Shown here piece after piece: positions 12,923-21,264 of a stretch of DNA of 64,000 bases. The stretch comes from Fredinandcohnia onubensis (GTDB taxonomy: Bacteria > Bacillota > Bacilli > Bacillales > Bacillaceae_L): the NCBI RefSeq assembly GCF_031181385.1, contig NZ_JAPSKV010000006.1, positions 1 through 64,000 on the forward strand. The letters are read 5' to 3'. Made by a program: the position numbers and the translations under genes. The notes under the pieces were generated by a model. It worked only from the letters and a program-made list of their open reading frames with translations, had not been told where the DNA came from and searched no databases. Numbering within the stretch: the first letter of the stretch is position 1; every line of letters begins with the position of its first letter.

Positions 12923-13699
12923 ATGGAAGTAAAACTACTATCAAGTATTGAAAAGCTGGCACTGTCACGCCGAGATACATTTAAAAACAGTAGGCTCATC
13001 TATTTTTTACGGGCCGTATTAGCCAGTATGTTTATTGGGTTTGGGGTAATCGTTGCTTTTCGAACAGGTAATTTCTTTTTTGTACAACACTCACCCGTCG
13101 CCTTTCCCATTGCTGCCATAACATTCGGTGCCGCTATTATCCTCATTGCTTATGGTGGAGGAGATTTATTTACAGGAGATACTTTTTATTACACATATGC
13201 GGCTCTACGAAAGGTAATGAAGTGGAATGTGGTTGGCCAAATGTGGCTGTACAGCTATATTGGTAACATCATCGGTGCCATTTTCTTTGCATTTTTAATT
13301 TACATGACCGGCTTATTTGAGGGTGAATTTGCAAATGAGTTTCTTTTAACGATTGCTAAAAACAAAACACAATTCCCCATTTCTCACCTGTTTTTTCGAG
13401 CGATTCTCTGTAACTGGCTTGTTTGCCTTGCCTTCTTTTTACCATTGGGGATGCAAGGAGACGGACCTAAAATATTCATTATGATGTTATTAGTATTTTG
13501 CTTTTTTATCTCTGGATACGAACATAGCATTGCAAATATGTGTACGTTTGCTATTTCGTATGTGATGAATCATCCAGACTCTGTCACTATTAATGGAGTC
13601 ATCCGCAATTTAATCCCAGTAACCATAGGTAATTTAATAGGTGGTGGAGGATTCATGGCATGGATGTATTTCTACGCGAATAAGGCAAATATTGAGTAA
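12923..13699 (+). CDS. Formate/nitrite transporter family channel, possible lactate exporter
   Basis: Polytopic membrane protein of 258 residues with about six transmembrane helices. It has the FNT-family signatures GGDLFTGD (first re-entrant loop, near residue 76) and SGYEHSIANM (with the conserved central histidine, near residue 195). Family members conduct formate, nitrite, hydrosulfide or lactate together with protons. Placement directly behind ldh suggests lactate as substrate. That is inference from context only. A terminator follows. Confidence 0.85.
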   Translation: MEVKLLSSIEKLALSRRDTFKNSRLIYFLRAVLASMFIGFGVIVAFRTGNFFFVQHSPVAFPIAAITFGAAIILIAYGGGDLFTGDTFYYTYAALRKVMKWNVVGQMWLYSYIGNIIGAIFFAFLIYMTGLFEGEFANEFLLTIAKNKTQFPISHLFFRAILCNWLVCLAFFLPLGMQGDGPKIFIMMLLVFCFFISGYEHSIANMCTFAISYVMNHPDSVTINGVIRNLIPVTIGNLIGGGGFMAWMYFYANKANIE

Positions 13700-13701
13700 C
13701 A

Positions 13702-13732
13702 GATTCAGGGGTGAGAGCTCCTGAATCATTTT
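13702..13732 (+). terminator. Terminator after the FNT channel gene
   Basis: GATTCAGG (13702-13709) pairs with CCTGAATC (13720-13727), followed by a T-rich stretch. It closes the ldh-FNT operon. Confidence 0.65.
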
Positions 13733-13756
13733 ATGTTATTGAGTGGAACCCTTACC

Positions 13757-13785
13757 TTGTGATGTTGTCCAATTTTTGCTAAAAT
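13757..13785 (+). promoter_or_regulatory. Candidate SigA promoter for smpB
   Basis: TTGTGA (13757-13762) and TAAAAT (13780-13785) are separated by exactly 17 bases and lie 31 bases before the smpB start. With terminators both after rnr and after the FNT gene, smpB needs its own promoter. Confidence 0.6.
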
Positions 13786-13815
13786 AAAAGGTACCGTGTT
13801 AAGGGGGAAATCAAT

Positions 13816-14283
13816 ATGCCAAAAGGTGCAGGCAAGGTAATCGCACAAAACAAAAAAGCAAATCATGATTATTTTATTGAAGAAACCTATGAAACAGGAA
13901 TTGTTCTTCAAGGGACAGAAATTAAGTCTCTTCGAAATGGCCGAGCCAATTTGAAGGATTCATATGCCCGTGTTCATAACGGTGAAGTATTCCTGTACAA
14001 CATGCATATTAGCCCTTATGAGCAAGGTAACCGATATAATCATGAACCGCTTCGTACACGTAAGCTTCTTCTTCATAAAAAAGAAATCAATAAACTAATT
14101 GGTCTAACAAAAGAAGAAGGCTATGCACTTGTTCCAATCAAAATCTATTTAAAAAATGGGTATGCAAAGCTTTTATTAGGTCTTGGTAAAGGTAAGAAAA
14201 AGTACGACAAACGTGAAGACCTGAAGAAAAAAGAAGCAAAGCGTGACATCGAACGTGCTTTCAGAGAACGACAAAAGATGTAA
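13816..14283 (+). CDS. smpB: SsrA-binding protein SmpB
   Basis: Binds the tRNA-like domain of tmRNA and carries it to stalled ribosomes. The 155 residues match the family length. They include the N-terminal [15 protein letters not shown], the oligonucleotide-binding fold with [19 protein letters not shown] near residue 34, and the basic C-terminal tail [20 protein letters not shown], which enters the mRNA channel. ATG 13816 follows AAGGGGG. Its partner RNA is encoded 155 bases downstream. Confidence 0.97.
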   Translation: MPKGAGKVIAQNKKANHDYFIEETYETGIVLQGTEIKSLRNGRANLKDSYARVHNGEVFLYNMHISPYEQGNRYNHEPLRTRKLLLHKKEINKLIGLTKEEGYALVPIKIYLKNGYAKLLLGLGKGKKKYDKREDLKKKEAKRDIERAFRERQKM

Positions 14284-14291
14284 TTGGTACT

Positions 14292-14337
14292 ACTTACAAT
14301 AACTTACAATTGAAATTGTAAGTACATGTGCTATAAT
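14292..14337 (+). promoter_or_regulatory. Candidate ssrA promoter with embedded palindrome
   Basis: TTGAAA (14310-14315) and TATAAT (14332-14337) are 16 bases apart, about 100 bases before the mature tmRNA 5' end. The -35 box sits at the centre of a perfect 10-bp-arm palindrome (14302-14311/14314-14323). A further direct copy of ACTTACAAT lies at 14292-14300. The palindrome could be an operator or the 3' hairpin of the smpB transcript. It has no T run. Confidence 0.5.
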
Positions 14338-14438
14338 AAGACATGTGGTTGACAATTGAATAGTCAACGAAAGCAAAAACACTTCATCCGAAACACCCAG
14401 ATAACTGGTGATTAAGTTCATCATTATCATTTTATAAT

Positions 14439-15080
14439 GGGGACGCTACGGATTCGACAGGGGTAGTTTGAGCTTAAGTTGCGAGTCGAGGGGATCGGCC
14501 TCGTTAAAACGTCAACGCCTATAACTGGCAAAGAAAACAACAACTTCGCTTTAGCTGCTTAATAACAGTCTATAGCGGTTCCTCCCTCCATCGCCCATGT
14601 GGTAGGGTCAGGGACTCACTTTAAGTGGGCTACGCCGGAGTTCACCGTCTGAGGACAAAGGAAGAGAACAACCAGACTAGCTGCTTGGAAGCCTGTCGAT
14701 AGGCTGAAAAGTTAGCGAAATGCTAATATATCGACTACACTCGTAGAAGCTTAAGTGCCAATATCTTTGGACGTGGGTTCGATTAGTAATTAGTCGCCTT
14801 ATGTGGTAACACATAAGTGATAATCCGGCTTTATCGGTGAAACCTAAGTCGTACTTGATGCGATAAGGCAATGCCGAGCGGTATGTAGAGCAATCTAACA
14901 GCCGTGTATCGACTTATAGGCTGCCATAGAAATTATGGTAGTACTAGGATGCGAAATCCTACCTGACCAGGTACAAATTATATTTCGCATAATACGCCGG
15001 AGGACCTAAAAACTTCAGGTTCAAGATATAGTCAGTGCCATGACGAAAGCATGGAAAAGCACGTCCCACCGTCTCCACCA
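14439..15080 (+). ncRNA. ssrA: tmRNA (ssrA), interrupted by an intron in the T-loop
   Basis: The tRNA-like 5' end GGGGACGCTACGGATTCGAC pairs with the 3' CCGTCTCCACCA. The tag frame begins at GGC 14527 and reads GKENNNFALAA with a double stop (14560-14565), after the alanine charged on tmRNA. That is close to other Bacillus tags. The 3' T-arm is split: GTGGGTTCGAT is separated from TCCCACCGTCTCCACCA by 280 bases (14784-15063). Removing them gives a 362-nt RNA, the usual size, and a normal T-loop. The RNA rescues stalled ribosomes with SmpB. Confidence 0.93.
14784..15063 (+). other. ORF-less group I intron inside tmRNA
   Basis: A 280-nt insertion splits the T-loop. The proposed 5' exon ends in T and the insertion ends in G, as required for group I splicing. 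The exon end CGAT can pair with GTCG at 14793-14796, with the terminal U-G wobble placed at the splice site, across a nine-base loop: a credible P1. Near the 3' end, AAGATATAGTC matches the conserved 3' side of P7 in group I introns of Gram-positive phages and bacteria. There is no open frame for a homing endonuclease, so mobility would need help in trans. Subtype and exact pairings need a covariance search. Confidence 0.85.
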
Positions 15081-15187
15081 AATACATACTTGGTGGTTAA
15101 ATACGAAATTGAGACTTCAACCATAAATTTTCACAAAATGAAAGCTTATGCTTGAAATTTCTTACTGAAATTATATGCTTGAATTTT

Positions 15188-15231
15188 AGAGACATATCAT
15201 TACTTTGAAGTGATGATATGTCTCTTTTTTT
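15188..15231 (+). terminator. Intrinsic terminator after ssrA
   Basis: AGAGACATATCAT (15188-15200) pairs perfectly with ATGATATGTCTCT (15213-15225) and is followed by a run of seven T. Confidence 0.92.
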
Positions 15232-15414
15232 GACAGAAGTTTATATTAAATTGTATTGGATATTAAATATGTGAATTGAAACATAATAATTGTTGTTTTA
15301 GAAATGCAATCTTGCAACCAGACTATCGCAAAAATGAGATTCAATGAGATGAAATTTAAGAAAAATCGAAGAAATTTCTATAACAACCTTTTCTTTATAT
15401 TTAATTTGAAAATT

Positions 15415-15447
15415 AATCAAACTAAAAACCCCCTAAGTTTGATTTTT
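15415..15447. terminator. Possible bidirectional terminator in the 15.2-15.6 kb gap
   Basis: AATCAAACT (15415-15423) pairs with AGTTTGATT (15436-15444), with T-rich sequence on the right and A-rich sequence in the loop. The rest of 15230-15603 is AT-rich and shows no convincing gene. A 70-residue frame at 15304-15516 has no good ribosome binding site and a low-complexity composition. Confidence 0.35.
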
Positions 15448-15603
15448 AGTTCAACTAAAGGGGATTACTTCATGTTTAGTAGGTTTTTATCTAAAAAAAA
15501 GGAATACAGGAAATAGGGTACAAGGGGAAAAGACTGAGATGAATAGCTAAATATCTAGTCGTTCTATGTTCGTAATGGAAATTAAAAGTTATTACATTTC
15601 ACA

Positions 15604-16299
15604 TTAAGTTGTTTCTCTATCTATTGATGACAAATAATTTTGAACAGCCTTCTCAAGAGAAACAAGACTGCGTTTCATATGTGAACGCATAGATTCTTCT
15701 ACTTTATCAGCATCTTTAGTCTTTAATGATTCTAATAAATCACTGTATTCTTGTAAAGGGATTATAGGTGTGTAATCTGGATTTTTGTAACCGCCTACTC
15801 TTCGGTATCGCTCAATTTGATCATGGAGTTGAGATAAAAAACGTTTAGCTGTTTTATTGGTACTTAATTCATATAAAATATTATGGAAATCTGCACCGAG
15901 TTTAATGACGTCAAAATTTCGTTGCACGTCAATGGCTCGTTTCATTAAAGTAACTATCTCTTCTAAATGGTATAAAGAATCTTTGTTCATATTTTGAGAT
16001 GCTTCACGTGCAATCAAGCATTCTAATTGTTCACGAACACTATAAACCTCCTGTACATCACTAATTGATATGTCTGCAATGAACATACGACCATTTGCAT
16101 GCTTATACATTAACCCCTCAGATTCAAGTCGATAGAGCGCCTGGCGAAGTGGAGTCCGACTAATGTTTAATTGTTGTGAAAGTTCCTCTTCTTTTATATG
16201 TAAAGAAGGCATAAGATCCAACTCAATTATTCGTTCTTTCAATTGTTCATATGCATAATCAGCAGTAGATAGCCTTTTCATCTTACCTGGTGAACTCAT
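15604..16299 (-). CDS. GntR-family regulator, FadR subfamily (FCD domain)
   Basis: DNA-binding regulator of 231 residues. The N-terminal winged HTH (about 10-75) has the typical EEELSQQLNISRTPLRQALYR core. The C-terminal FCD ligand-binding domain (about 80-215) carries metal/ligand residues in the pattern D-x3-H near GADFHNIL and H near MRSHMKR. FCD proteins usually bind carboxylic acids or their CoA esters and repress catabolic genes. The second GntR protein at 43.9 kb is a clear paralogue, sharing ISRTPLRQALYRL and HIERYRR/QIERYRR segments. A TTGTATACAA palindrome overlaps its own promoter, so autoregulation and control of the island are likely. Confidence 0.88.
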   Translation of the reverse strand: MSSPGKMKRLSTADYAYEQLKERIIELDLMPSLHIKEEELSQQLNISRTPLRQALYRLESEGLMYKHANGRMFIADISISDVQEVYSVREQLECLIAREASQNMNKDSLYHLEEIVTLMKRAIDVQRNFDVIKLGADFHNILYELSTNKTAKRFLSQLHDQIERYRRVGGYKNPDYTPIIPLQEYSDLLESLKTKDADKVEESMRSHMKRSLVSLEKAVQNYLSSIDRETT

Positions 16300-16372
16300 T
16301 TAAAAAATCCTCATTTCTATAGACCTAGGGTTTAAACAATTGGAATGTCTATTATAATTTTTTACTATAATA

Positions 16373-16401
16373 ATTGTATACAAAATTGATTATTCCGTCA
16401 A
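16373..16401 (-). promoter_or_regulatory. gntR promoter with TTGTATACAA operator
   Basis: On the reverse strand, TTGACG (16396-16401) and TACAAT (16373-16378) are 17 bases apart. The perfect palindrome TTGTATACAA (16374-16383) overlaps the -10 box, so a bound regulator would block the promoter. Confidence 0.7.
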
Positions 16402-16725
16402 TAACCGAATGATGGTAAGTAAAGAAAAACCTAAATAAATAGACTATTTTGTTTAGCTCTACAAGTAGAAGTTTTATTCCCATATGTTGCTACACCAACA
16501 ACAATATGTAGATACATACAAAATGCATAAGGAAGTCCAGTGAAAATGAACTATGACATAAAAGGCTTAGGAAAACATAAGATAAAAGTTCATACTTTTC
16601 CCTAGTTCTCCCTACTTCAGTATCTTTTTTCAACTATCGGTTATTTATTTATTGATTCGTCTTTTCTTTAGGAATACAATTGCAAAAAATGGTCAGGTGA
16701 ATTTAAAGAATTATCTAAAAACTAA
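16402..16725. other. Spacer between divergent promoters, no gene seen
   Basis: AT-rich sequence without a supported frame on either strand. GAATTATCTAAAA (from about 16709) recurs upstream of the promoter at 22.28 kb, hinting that the two regulatory regions share an origin or a second protein site. Confidence 0.4.
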
Positions 16726-16764
16726 TTGACGTTTGTATATGGATAATAGTATTATTGTATACAG
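16726..16764 (+). promoter_or_regulatory. P450 promoter with GntR-type operator
   Basis: TTGACG (16726-16731) and TATTAT (16750-16755) are 18 bases apart. The near-palindrome TTGTATACAG (16755-16764) abuts the -10 box. It drives transcription toward the P450 gene, leaving a long untranslated leader of about 330 bases in which I see no gene. Confidence 0.6.
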
Positions 16765-17009
16765 TTGGAGGAAATACAAGGTAGTTAACCTAATGTTTAC
16801 AGTTACATATAAGCTAAAAAAATAAAAGAAAGTTTAAAAAGATTTGAACATACTGTAATTTTGTAAGGCTGTGAGTAAAATCTACTTGGACAAAACCAAA
16901 TTAATGCTATTTATCTAGCTTCTAAGGGGGTGATTGGACAAATTAGTTATAGTTACTTCAGCAAAAACGGGTTTTAAATGTTGGAAGAGCAACAACTTTC
17001 TAAAAAAAA

Positions 17010-17023
17010 TGTTAGCGTTTCCA
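17010..17023 (+). promoter_or_regulatory. Candidate catabolite-response element (cre)
   Basis: TGTTAGCGTTTCCA fits the CcpA consensus TGWNANCGNTNWCA with one mismatch. It lies 77 bases before the P450 start and within the transcribed leader, where CcpA often acts as a roadblock. Such a site would make the pathway glucose-repressed. It is a single-site motif match only. Confidence 0.35.
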
Positions 17024-17100
17024 ATGTTTTAGTTAAATGCAACTTTGTTTTTTTGAATTACATTTGTTTTTGAAATAATAAAAAGATGGGAGCGAATATT

Positions 17101-18321
17101 ATGAAGTCTTTGTACGAAAGCCTTGATTTCTCTTCACTAGATTTTAAACGGAATGCATACCAAATTTATAACAATCTACGCGAAAATGACCCAGTGCACG
17201 AACATATTATGCCGAGTGGGCAGAAGACATGGCTAATCACACGCTACAACGATGCAGTAGAAATCTTAAAAGATAATGACCGTATTACAAAAAGAGTATA
17301 TTCTCTTTATCCTGAAAAATTTGAAGGGCTATTACCAGAGAAAGAATTAAACCTCGTTGGAGGACATATGCTCTATAATGATCCACCAGATCATACACGT
17401 CTTCGTTCCATCGCCCAAAAGGCATTCACTTTACCAGTGGTAAAAGGTATGGCTGATGAAATACAGCGTCTTACAAATGAAATACTAGATAGGGCTCAGC
17501 AAAAAGAAAGCATAGATATAATAGAAGATTTTGCTTTTCCTATACCAGTTACAGTTATTTGTAATATGCTTGGTATCCCTGACGAGGACCATATCTTGAT
17601 AAAAAAATGGTCTGACGATTACATGACAGCCTCCAATAACTATGCGAATCTGAAGAATATATATCCTTCACTAAACGCTTTTAGAATTTATCTTGAAAAT
17701 CTAATAGCAGATAGAAAGAAAAATCCTAAATCAGATTTAACAACATTGCTTGTTCAAGCTGAATATAAGGGTGAAAAGTTTACCGTAGATGAGTTGGTTT
17801 GCACTCTTTTTGTAACCATTGTAGGTGGACATGAAACAACAGGAAGTTTGATAAGCAATGGCCTATACGCTTTACTTGAAAATCCAGATCAATTAAACTT
17901 GTTGAAAAACAATCCGACTATTGCTCCTACAGCTGTTGAAGAATTTTTAAGATATTACAGTCCTCTTGAGTTTGCAACTACCCGAATTGCCGCTCGTGAT
18001 TTCACATTACAAAACAAAGAGATAAAGCAACATGATTATATTTTTGTAGGACTTGCATCTGCCAATCGTGATCCTGAACAATTCGATAATCCAGGCATTT
18101 TGGATATTACAAGAAAGAATAATAAACATATCGCCTTTTCAAGCGGTGTTCATTTCTGCATGGGATCACAACTTGCGCGGTTAGAAGCCAAAATTGCCTT
18201 TACAACTTTTTTAGAAAGATTCCCTAATTTCGAATTAATTGGTGATCTAAAAGAGCTTAAGTGGAAACAAGGAACCGTGATGGCAAGAGTTTTGGAACAG
18301 TTCCAAGTTAAGTTAAGGTAA
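17101..18321 (+). CDS. Cytochrome P450
   Basis: Soluble heme monooxygenase of 406 residues. ATG 17101 is chosen because GGGAG lies eight bases ahead. Key motifs are present: the I-helix oxygen-activation segment VGGHETTG near residue 245, the ExxR pair in EEFLRYY near residue 282, and the heme-cysteine loop FSSGVHFCMGSQLAR near residue 350. Bacterial P450s of this class hydroxylate terpenes, fatty acids or other hydrophobic acids using ferredoxin electrons. No ferredoxin or reductase gene is nearby, so redox partners must be encoded elsewhere. A GntR-type operator precedes the gene. Confidence 0.93.
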   Translation: MKSLYESLDFSSLDFKRNAYQIYNNLRENDPVHEHIMPSGQKTWLITRYNDAVEILKDNDRITKRVYSLYPEKFEGLLPEKELNLVGGHMLYNDPPDHTRLRSIAQKAFTLPVVKGMADEIQRLTNEILDRAQQKESIDIIEDFAFPIPVTVICNMLGIPDEDHILIKKWSDDYMTASNNYANLKNIYPSLNAFRIYLENLIADRKKNPKSDLTTLLVQAEYKGEKFTVDELVCTLFVTIVGGHETTGSLISNGLYALLENPDQLNLLKNNPTIAPTAVEEFLRYYSPLEFATTRIAARDFTLQNKEIKQHDYIFVGLASANRDPEQFDNPGILDITRKNNKHIAFSSGVHFCMGSQLARLEAKIAFTTFLERFPNFELIGDLKELKWKQGTVMARVLEQFQVKLR

Positions 18322-18408
18322 AAAATGAAGAACGTTTTGAAAAAACTGCTTAGTATTATTTATACATTTATAGAGTGACATGTCTTCTAATATTGAGCTG
18401 CAAAAGGA

Positions 18409-18450
18409 GAAACCTGTTATGTCTGTTTTTAATGCAGATTAGCAGGTTTC
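18409..18450 (+). terminator. Weak hairpin after the P450 gene
   Basis: GAAACCTG (18409-18416) pairs with CAGGTTTC (18443-18450) over a long loop with a short inner stem. Only a modest T-rich tail follows, so termination is uncertain. Confidence 0.35.
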
Positions 18451-18493
18451 TTAATTTAAAGAAATGCTTTTTTTGAAATGGGGGCGAATATTG

Positions 18494-19642
18494 GTGATTG
18501 ATTTTAGTTTATCTGATGAACAAAAGTTGATGATCGTATCCATTCGAAAGATTTGTGAAAAATATCCAGAAAGCTACTGGAGAATGATCGATACGGAGGA
18601 TAGGCATCCGTGGGAATTTTGTAAAGAATATACGGAAGCTGGGTTCCGGATGATGGGAGTTCCTGAAATCCTTGGAGGTATCAAGGTTGATGAAGTAACA
18701 AAGGTTTTAGAGTGGATAGAACTTGGTAGAAATGGAGTTAATACATTAGCTGTTAATTTTACTATAGCAAGTTCAAGATATCCTTATCATTTAATGCAGG
18801 AAACACCTGAATTACGATCAACCGTTGAAAATAATATTAAAAATGGTGGACCTTTGTTTGCAATAGCAATCACGGAACCGCAGGCTGGTTCTGATACTCA
18901 ATCCATCTCTACTAGTTACGTACGCAAAAAAGGTAAAATTTATATTAATGGTAGAAAGTCGTTTGTTAAAGCCGCAGATTATATTTATTTAATTGCTCGT
19001 GATCCAGAAGCAACAGATTCAAAATACGCTTATTCTGGTTTTTTGGTACCAGGAGAAGCACCAGGAATCAAATATACTGAGATTGAAAAAATTGGAATGT
19101 TTGGACAGCCATTATATGAAATATACCTTGAAAATGTTGAATTAGAAGAAACTGCCCTAGTGGGAAAAGAAGGAAATGGTTTTCTACAGCTAATGAAGGG
19201 TTTTGAAAATGAGCGATATACAGTAAGCGCAATTGTAACTGGCTGGGCAACCGCTGCCTATGAAGATGCTTTACATTATGCTAATACACGCAAACAATTT
19301 GGAAAAACGATTGGAAGCTTTCAATTGATTCAAGAAAAGCTAGTAAATATGAATATTAAGCTGGAAAATATGCGAAATTTAACATTAAAAACTGCTTGGT
19401 TAGTAGACCAAGGGAAAAGTGATAGAATCCAAACTGCTATTTGTAAACTCTATTGTGTTCGATCAGCCTTTGAAATTTGTGATGACGCCATGCAGATTTT
19501 TGGAGGGTTGGGTTACACCAAGGAAATTAGAATTGAACGCCTTTGGAGGAATTGTCGGTTCTTTAGAATTGGTGGGGGAACGGACGAGATTATGTTTCAT
19601 ATTGCGGGCAGACAGTTGCTTAAAGAAGAAAGCATCCAATGA
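18494..19642 (+). CDS. CaiA-like acyl-CoA dehydrogenase, copy 1 (altered FAD motif)
   Basis: FAD-dependent acyl-CoA dehydrogenase family, 382 residues from GTG 18494, with GGGGGCG upstream. It closely matches the copy at 28.6 kb and resembles E. coli CaiA (crotonobetainyl-CoA reductase), including the C-terminal RIGGGTDEI in place of the usual YEGT motif. Oddities relative to copy 2: ITEPGAGSE has become ITEPQAGSD, and the flavin-contact segment FVTNGEVADF has shrunk to FVKAADY, losing three residues. Those changes touch FAD and substrate contacts, so the copy may be diverging in function or decaying, although the reading frame is intact. Confidence 0.82.
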   Translation: MIDFSLSDEQKLMIVSIRKICEKYPESYWRMIDTEDRHPWEFCKEYTEAGFRMMGVPEILGGIKVDEVTKVLEWIELGRNGVNTLAVNFTIASSRYPYHLMQETPELRSTVENNIKNGGPLFAIAITEPQAGSDTQSISTSYVRKKGKIYINGRKSFVKAADYIYLIARDPEATDSKYAYSGFLVPGEAPGIKYTEIEKIGMFGQPLYEIYLENVELEETALVGKEGNGFLQLMKGFENERYTVSAIVTGWATAAYEDALHYANTRKQFGKTIGSFQLIQEKLVNMNIKLENMRNLTLKTAWLVDQGKSDRIQTAICKLYCVRSAFEICDDAMQIFGGLGYTKEIRIERLWRNCRFFRIGGGTDEIMFHIAGRQLLKEESIQ

Positions 19643-19657
19643 AAATATAATAAATAA

Positions 19658-19696
19658 CAAGCGCCAAAAGGAAACATATCATTTTTGGCGTTTGTT
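19658..19696. terminator. Bidirectional terminator between convergent genes
   Basis: CGCCAAAA (19662-19669) pairs with TTTTGGCG (19683-19690), with A-rich and T-rich flanks. It separates the acyl-CoA dehydrogenase gene from the convergent transporter gene and overlaps the latter's stop region. Confidence 0.65.
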
Positions 19697-21154
19697 TTGC
19701 AATTTAATGTTGAATAGCTCAACTTTTGTTTGATTGTTGAGGTTTGATTTGCATATTTTCAATAATAAAGAAAATGGGATTGCACAAATGAGGACAATTG
19801 TCGCAACAAGGAATGTATCTTTTGTTCCGAATAGAAAGGCTATTCCCTGTAAAGCTTCTACTGATAGATCCTTGTTTAGTTCAGTTAAATGTGTTTGCGT
19901 TCTTACTGTCAAAATTAGGCTAAATAAAGTAATAGATAATGCGGTAACTGACTGACGAAGCCAATTTGTAATCGATGTAGCATGGCCCACAAGTTCGGCT
20001 GGAATATCACTCATTGATAATGTTGTTACGAGAGATGATGCAAGCCCTAAACCAAAGTAACGGATAATCAACCAAAAAGTAATAGTAGCAACAGATGTAT
20101 CCATTTTTAATTGACTGAATTCCCAGGTTGCAAAGCTTACCAAAAATGTCCCAACAAAGATAAACCAGGAGGATTCTATTTTATCGTATAACTTTCCCGT
20201 TATTATTGAAACAATCATCATGATTAGTGCTCCAGGTAGCATTACTAATCCAACAATAGAAGAAGAAATTCCTTGAACCTCTTCCATAAACAAAGGAAGT
20301 AGAAAAATACTAGAATATAGGCCGATGGCTAAGAGGCAATTTACGATGGTTCCAATCGCAAATTTCGGATATTTGAAAATACGTATATTCAACAACGGTT
20401 CTTCTACAGTTAATTCTCTCCAAATGAAAGCAGCAAAACCAACAATTCCTAATAGCAGTAGTATAATGGAACCGCCTGATAGCCAGCCTAATCTATACCC
20501 AGTGGTTACATAAAGTAAGATGGAAACATTTCCTGCTACAATGGTAACCAACCCTAGTTTATCAAGTGATACGTTTTTTGCCCCTTGTCGTGCGGGTAAA
20601 AATACAATGGCACAAATGGTAGCGATTATTCCGACCGGGACACTTGAAAAAAACAATGCTTCCCAGCCCCAATAATGTGTAATGATTCCGCCTATAGTTG
20701 GACCAACCGCGGGGGCAAACATCATGGAAACTGTCCAATAGCTAATTGCTAGGGGCTGATTTGATTTTTCAATAGATTCATAAATGATTGTCATGGTGGA
20801 GATTTGTATGATTCCTGAACAAATTCCTTGTAAAATACGAAAAAAGATTAATGAACAGACATTCCATGAAAAGCCGCATAGTGCTGAAAACAAAGTCAAC
20901 CCGATCAAGGAAAAAATGTACAGTTTATTAAAGCTTATTTTAATTCCTATATACCCTACAACAGGTGAGATTATACCAATAGCAAGAAGAAATCCCGTAA
21001 TAATCCATTGAACAGAATTTAAATCTTTATGAAAATCATTCATTATAGCAGGAAGTGCAACGTTTACTGTACCAGAATTTAAAAATGCTAAAAAGTTCCC
21101 GAAAAATATGGCTAAAATGATAAAGGTGTCTTTTTTTCTTTTAAATGTAGTCAA
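19679..21154 (-). CDS. Major facilitator superfamily exporter, DHA2 (EmrB/QacA) type
   Basis: Integral membrane transporter of 491 residues with about 14 transmembrane helices, as usual for the DHA2 drug/H+ antiporter family. I place the start at TTG 21154, because AAGGAGG lies six bases upstream. Recognisable features are the first-helix NSGTVNVALPAI (motif D-like) and the GPTIGGIITHYWGWEALF segment (motif C, antiporter-type). It diverges from a LysR-family gene 110 bases away, the standard arrangement for an inducible exporter. The substrate is unknown. Export of a toxic pathway acid is a reasonable guess. Confidence 0.88.
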   Translation of the reverse strand: MTTFKRKKDTFIILAIFFGNFLAFLNSGTVNVALPAIMNDFHKDLNSVQWIITGFLLAIGIISPVVGYIGIKISFNKLYIFSLIGLTLFSALCGFSWNVCSLIFFRILQGICSGIIQISTMTIIYESIEKSNQPLAISYWTVSMMFAPAVGPTIGGIITHYWGWEALFFSSVPVGIIATICAIVFLPARQGAKNVSLDKLGLVTIVAGNVSILLYVTTGYRLGWLSGGSIILLLLGIVGFAAFIWRELTVEEPLLNIRIFKYPKFAIGTIVNCLLAIGLYSSIFLLPLFMEEVQGISSSIVGLVMLPGALIMMIVSIITGKLYDKIESSWFIFVGTFLVSFATWEFSQLKMDTSVATITFWLIIRYFGLGLASSLVTTLSMSDIPAELVGHATSITNWLRQSVTALSITLFSLILTVRTQTHLTELNKDLSVEALQGIAFLFGTKDTFLVATIVLICAIPFSLLLKICKSNLNNQTKVELFNIKLQNKRQK

Positions 21155-21222
21155 ATGCACCCTCCTTGAATAGTATATTTTCAGTATATTCATAATTTAC
21201 TTTAATGTAAAAGTAGTGCTTT

Positions 21223-21236
21223 TTATATTAATATAA
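21223..21236. promoter_or_regulatory. Palindrome between divergent MFS and lysR genes
   Basis: TTATATTAATATAA is a perfect 14-base palindrome 28 bases before the lysR start. It has the dyad form typical of LysR-regulator sites. AT-rich palindromes arise easily by chance, so support is modest. Confidence 0.4.
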
Positions 21237-21264
21237 GCAGTCCTTATATAAAAGGAGAATGTAA

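Noticed and set aside
14677-14871. Reverse-strand frame across the tmRNA/intron junction
   Set aside because: It overlaps conserved RNA sequence and has no ribosome binding site or recognisable protein similarity.
15064-15110. Use of the tmRNA 3' end as an attachment site for the island
   Set aside because: tmRNA ends often host islands, but I found no second copy of the tmRNA 3' end at the right side and no tyrosine or serine integrase in the window.
15304-15516. 70-residue frame after the tmRNA terminator
   Set aside because: Low-complexity lysine/asparagine/phenylalanine composition, no good ribosome binding site, and an inverted repeat inside it.
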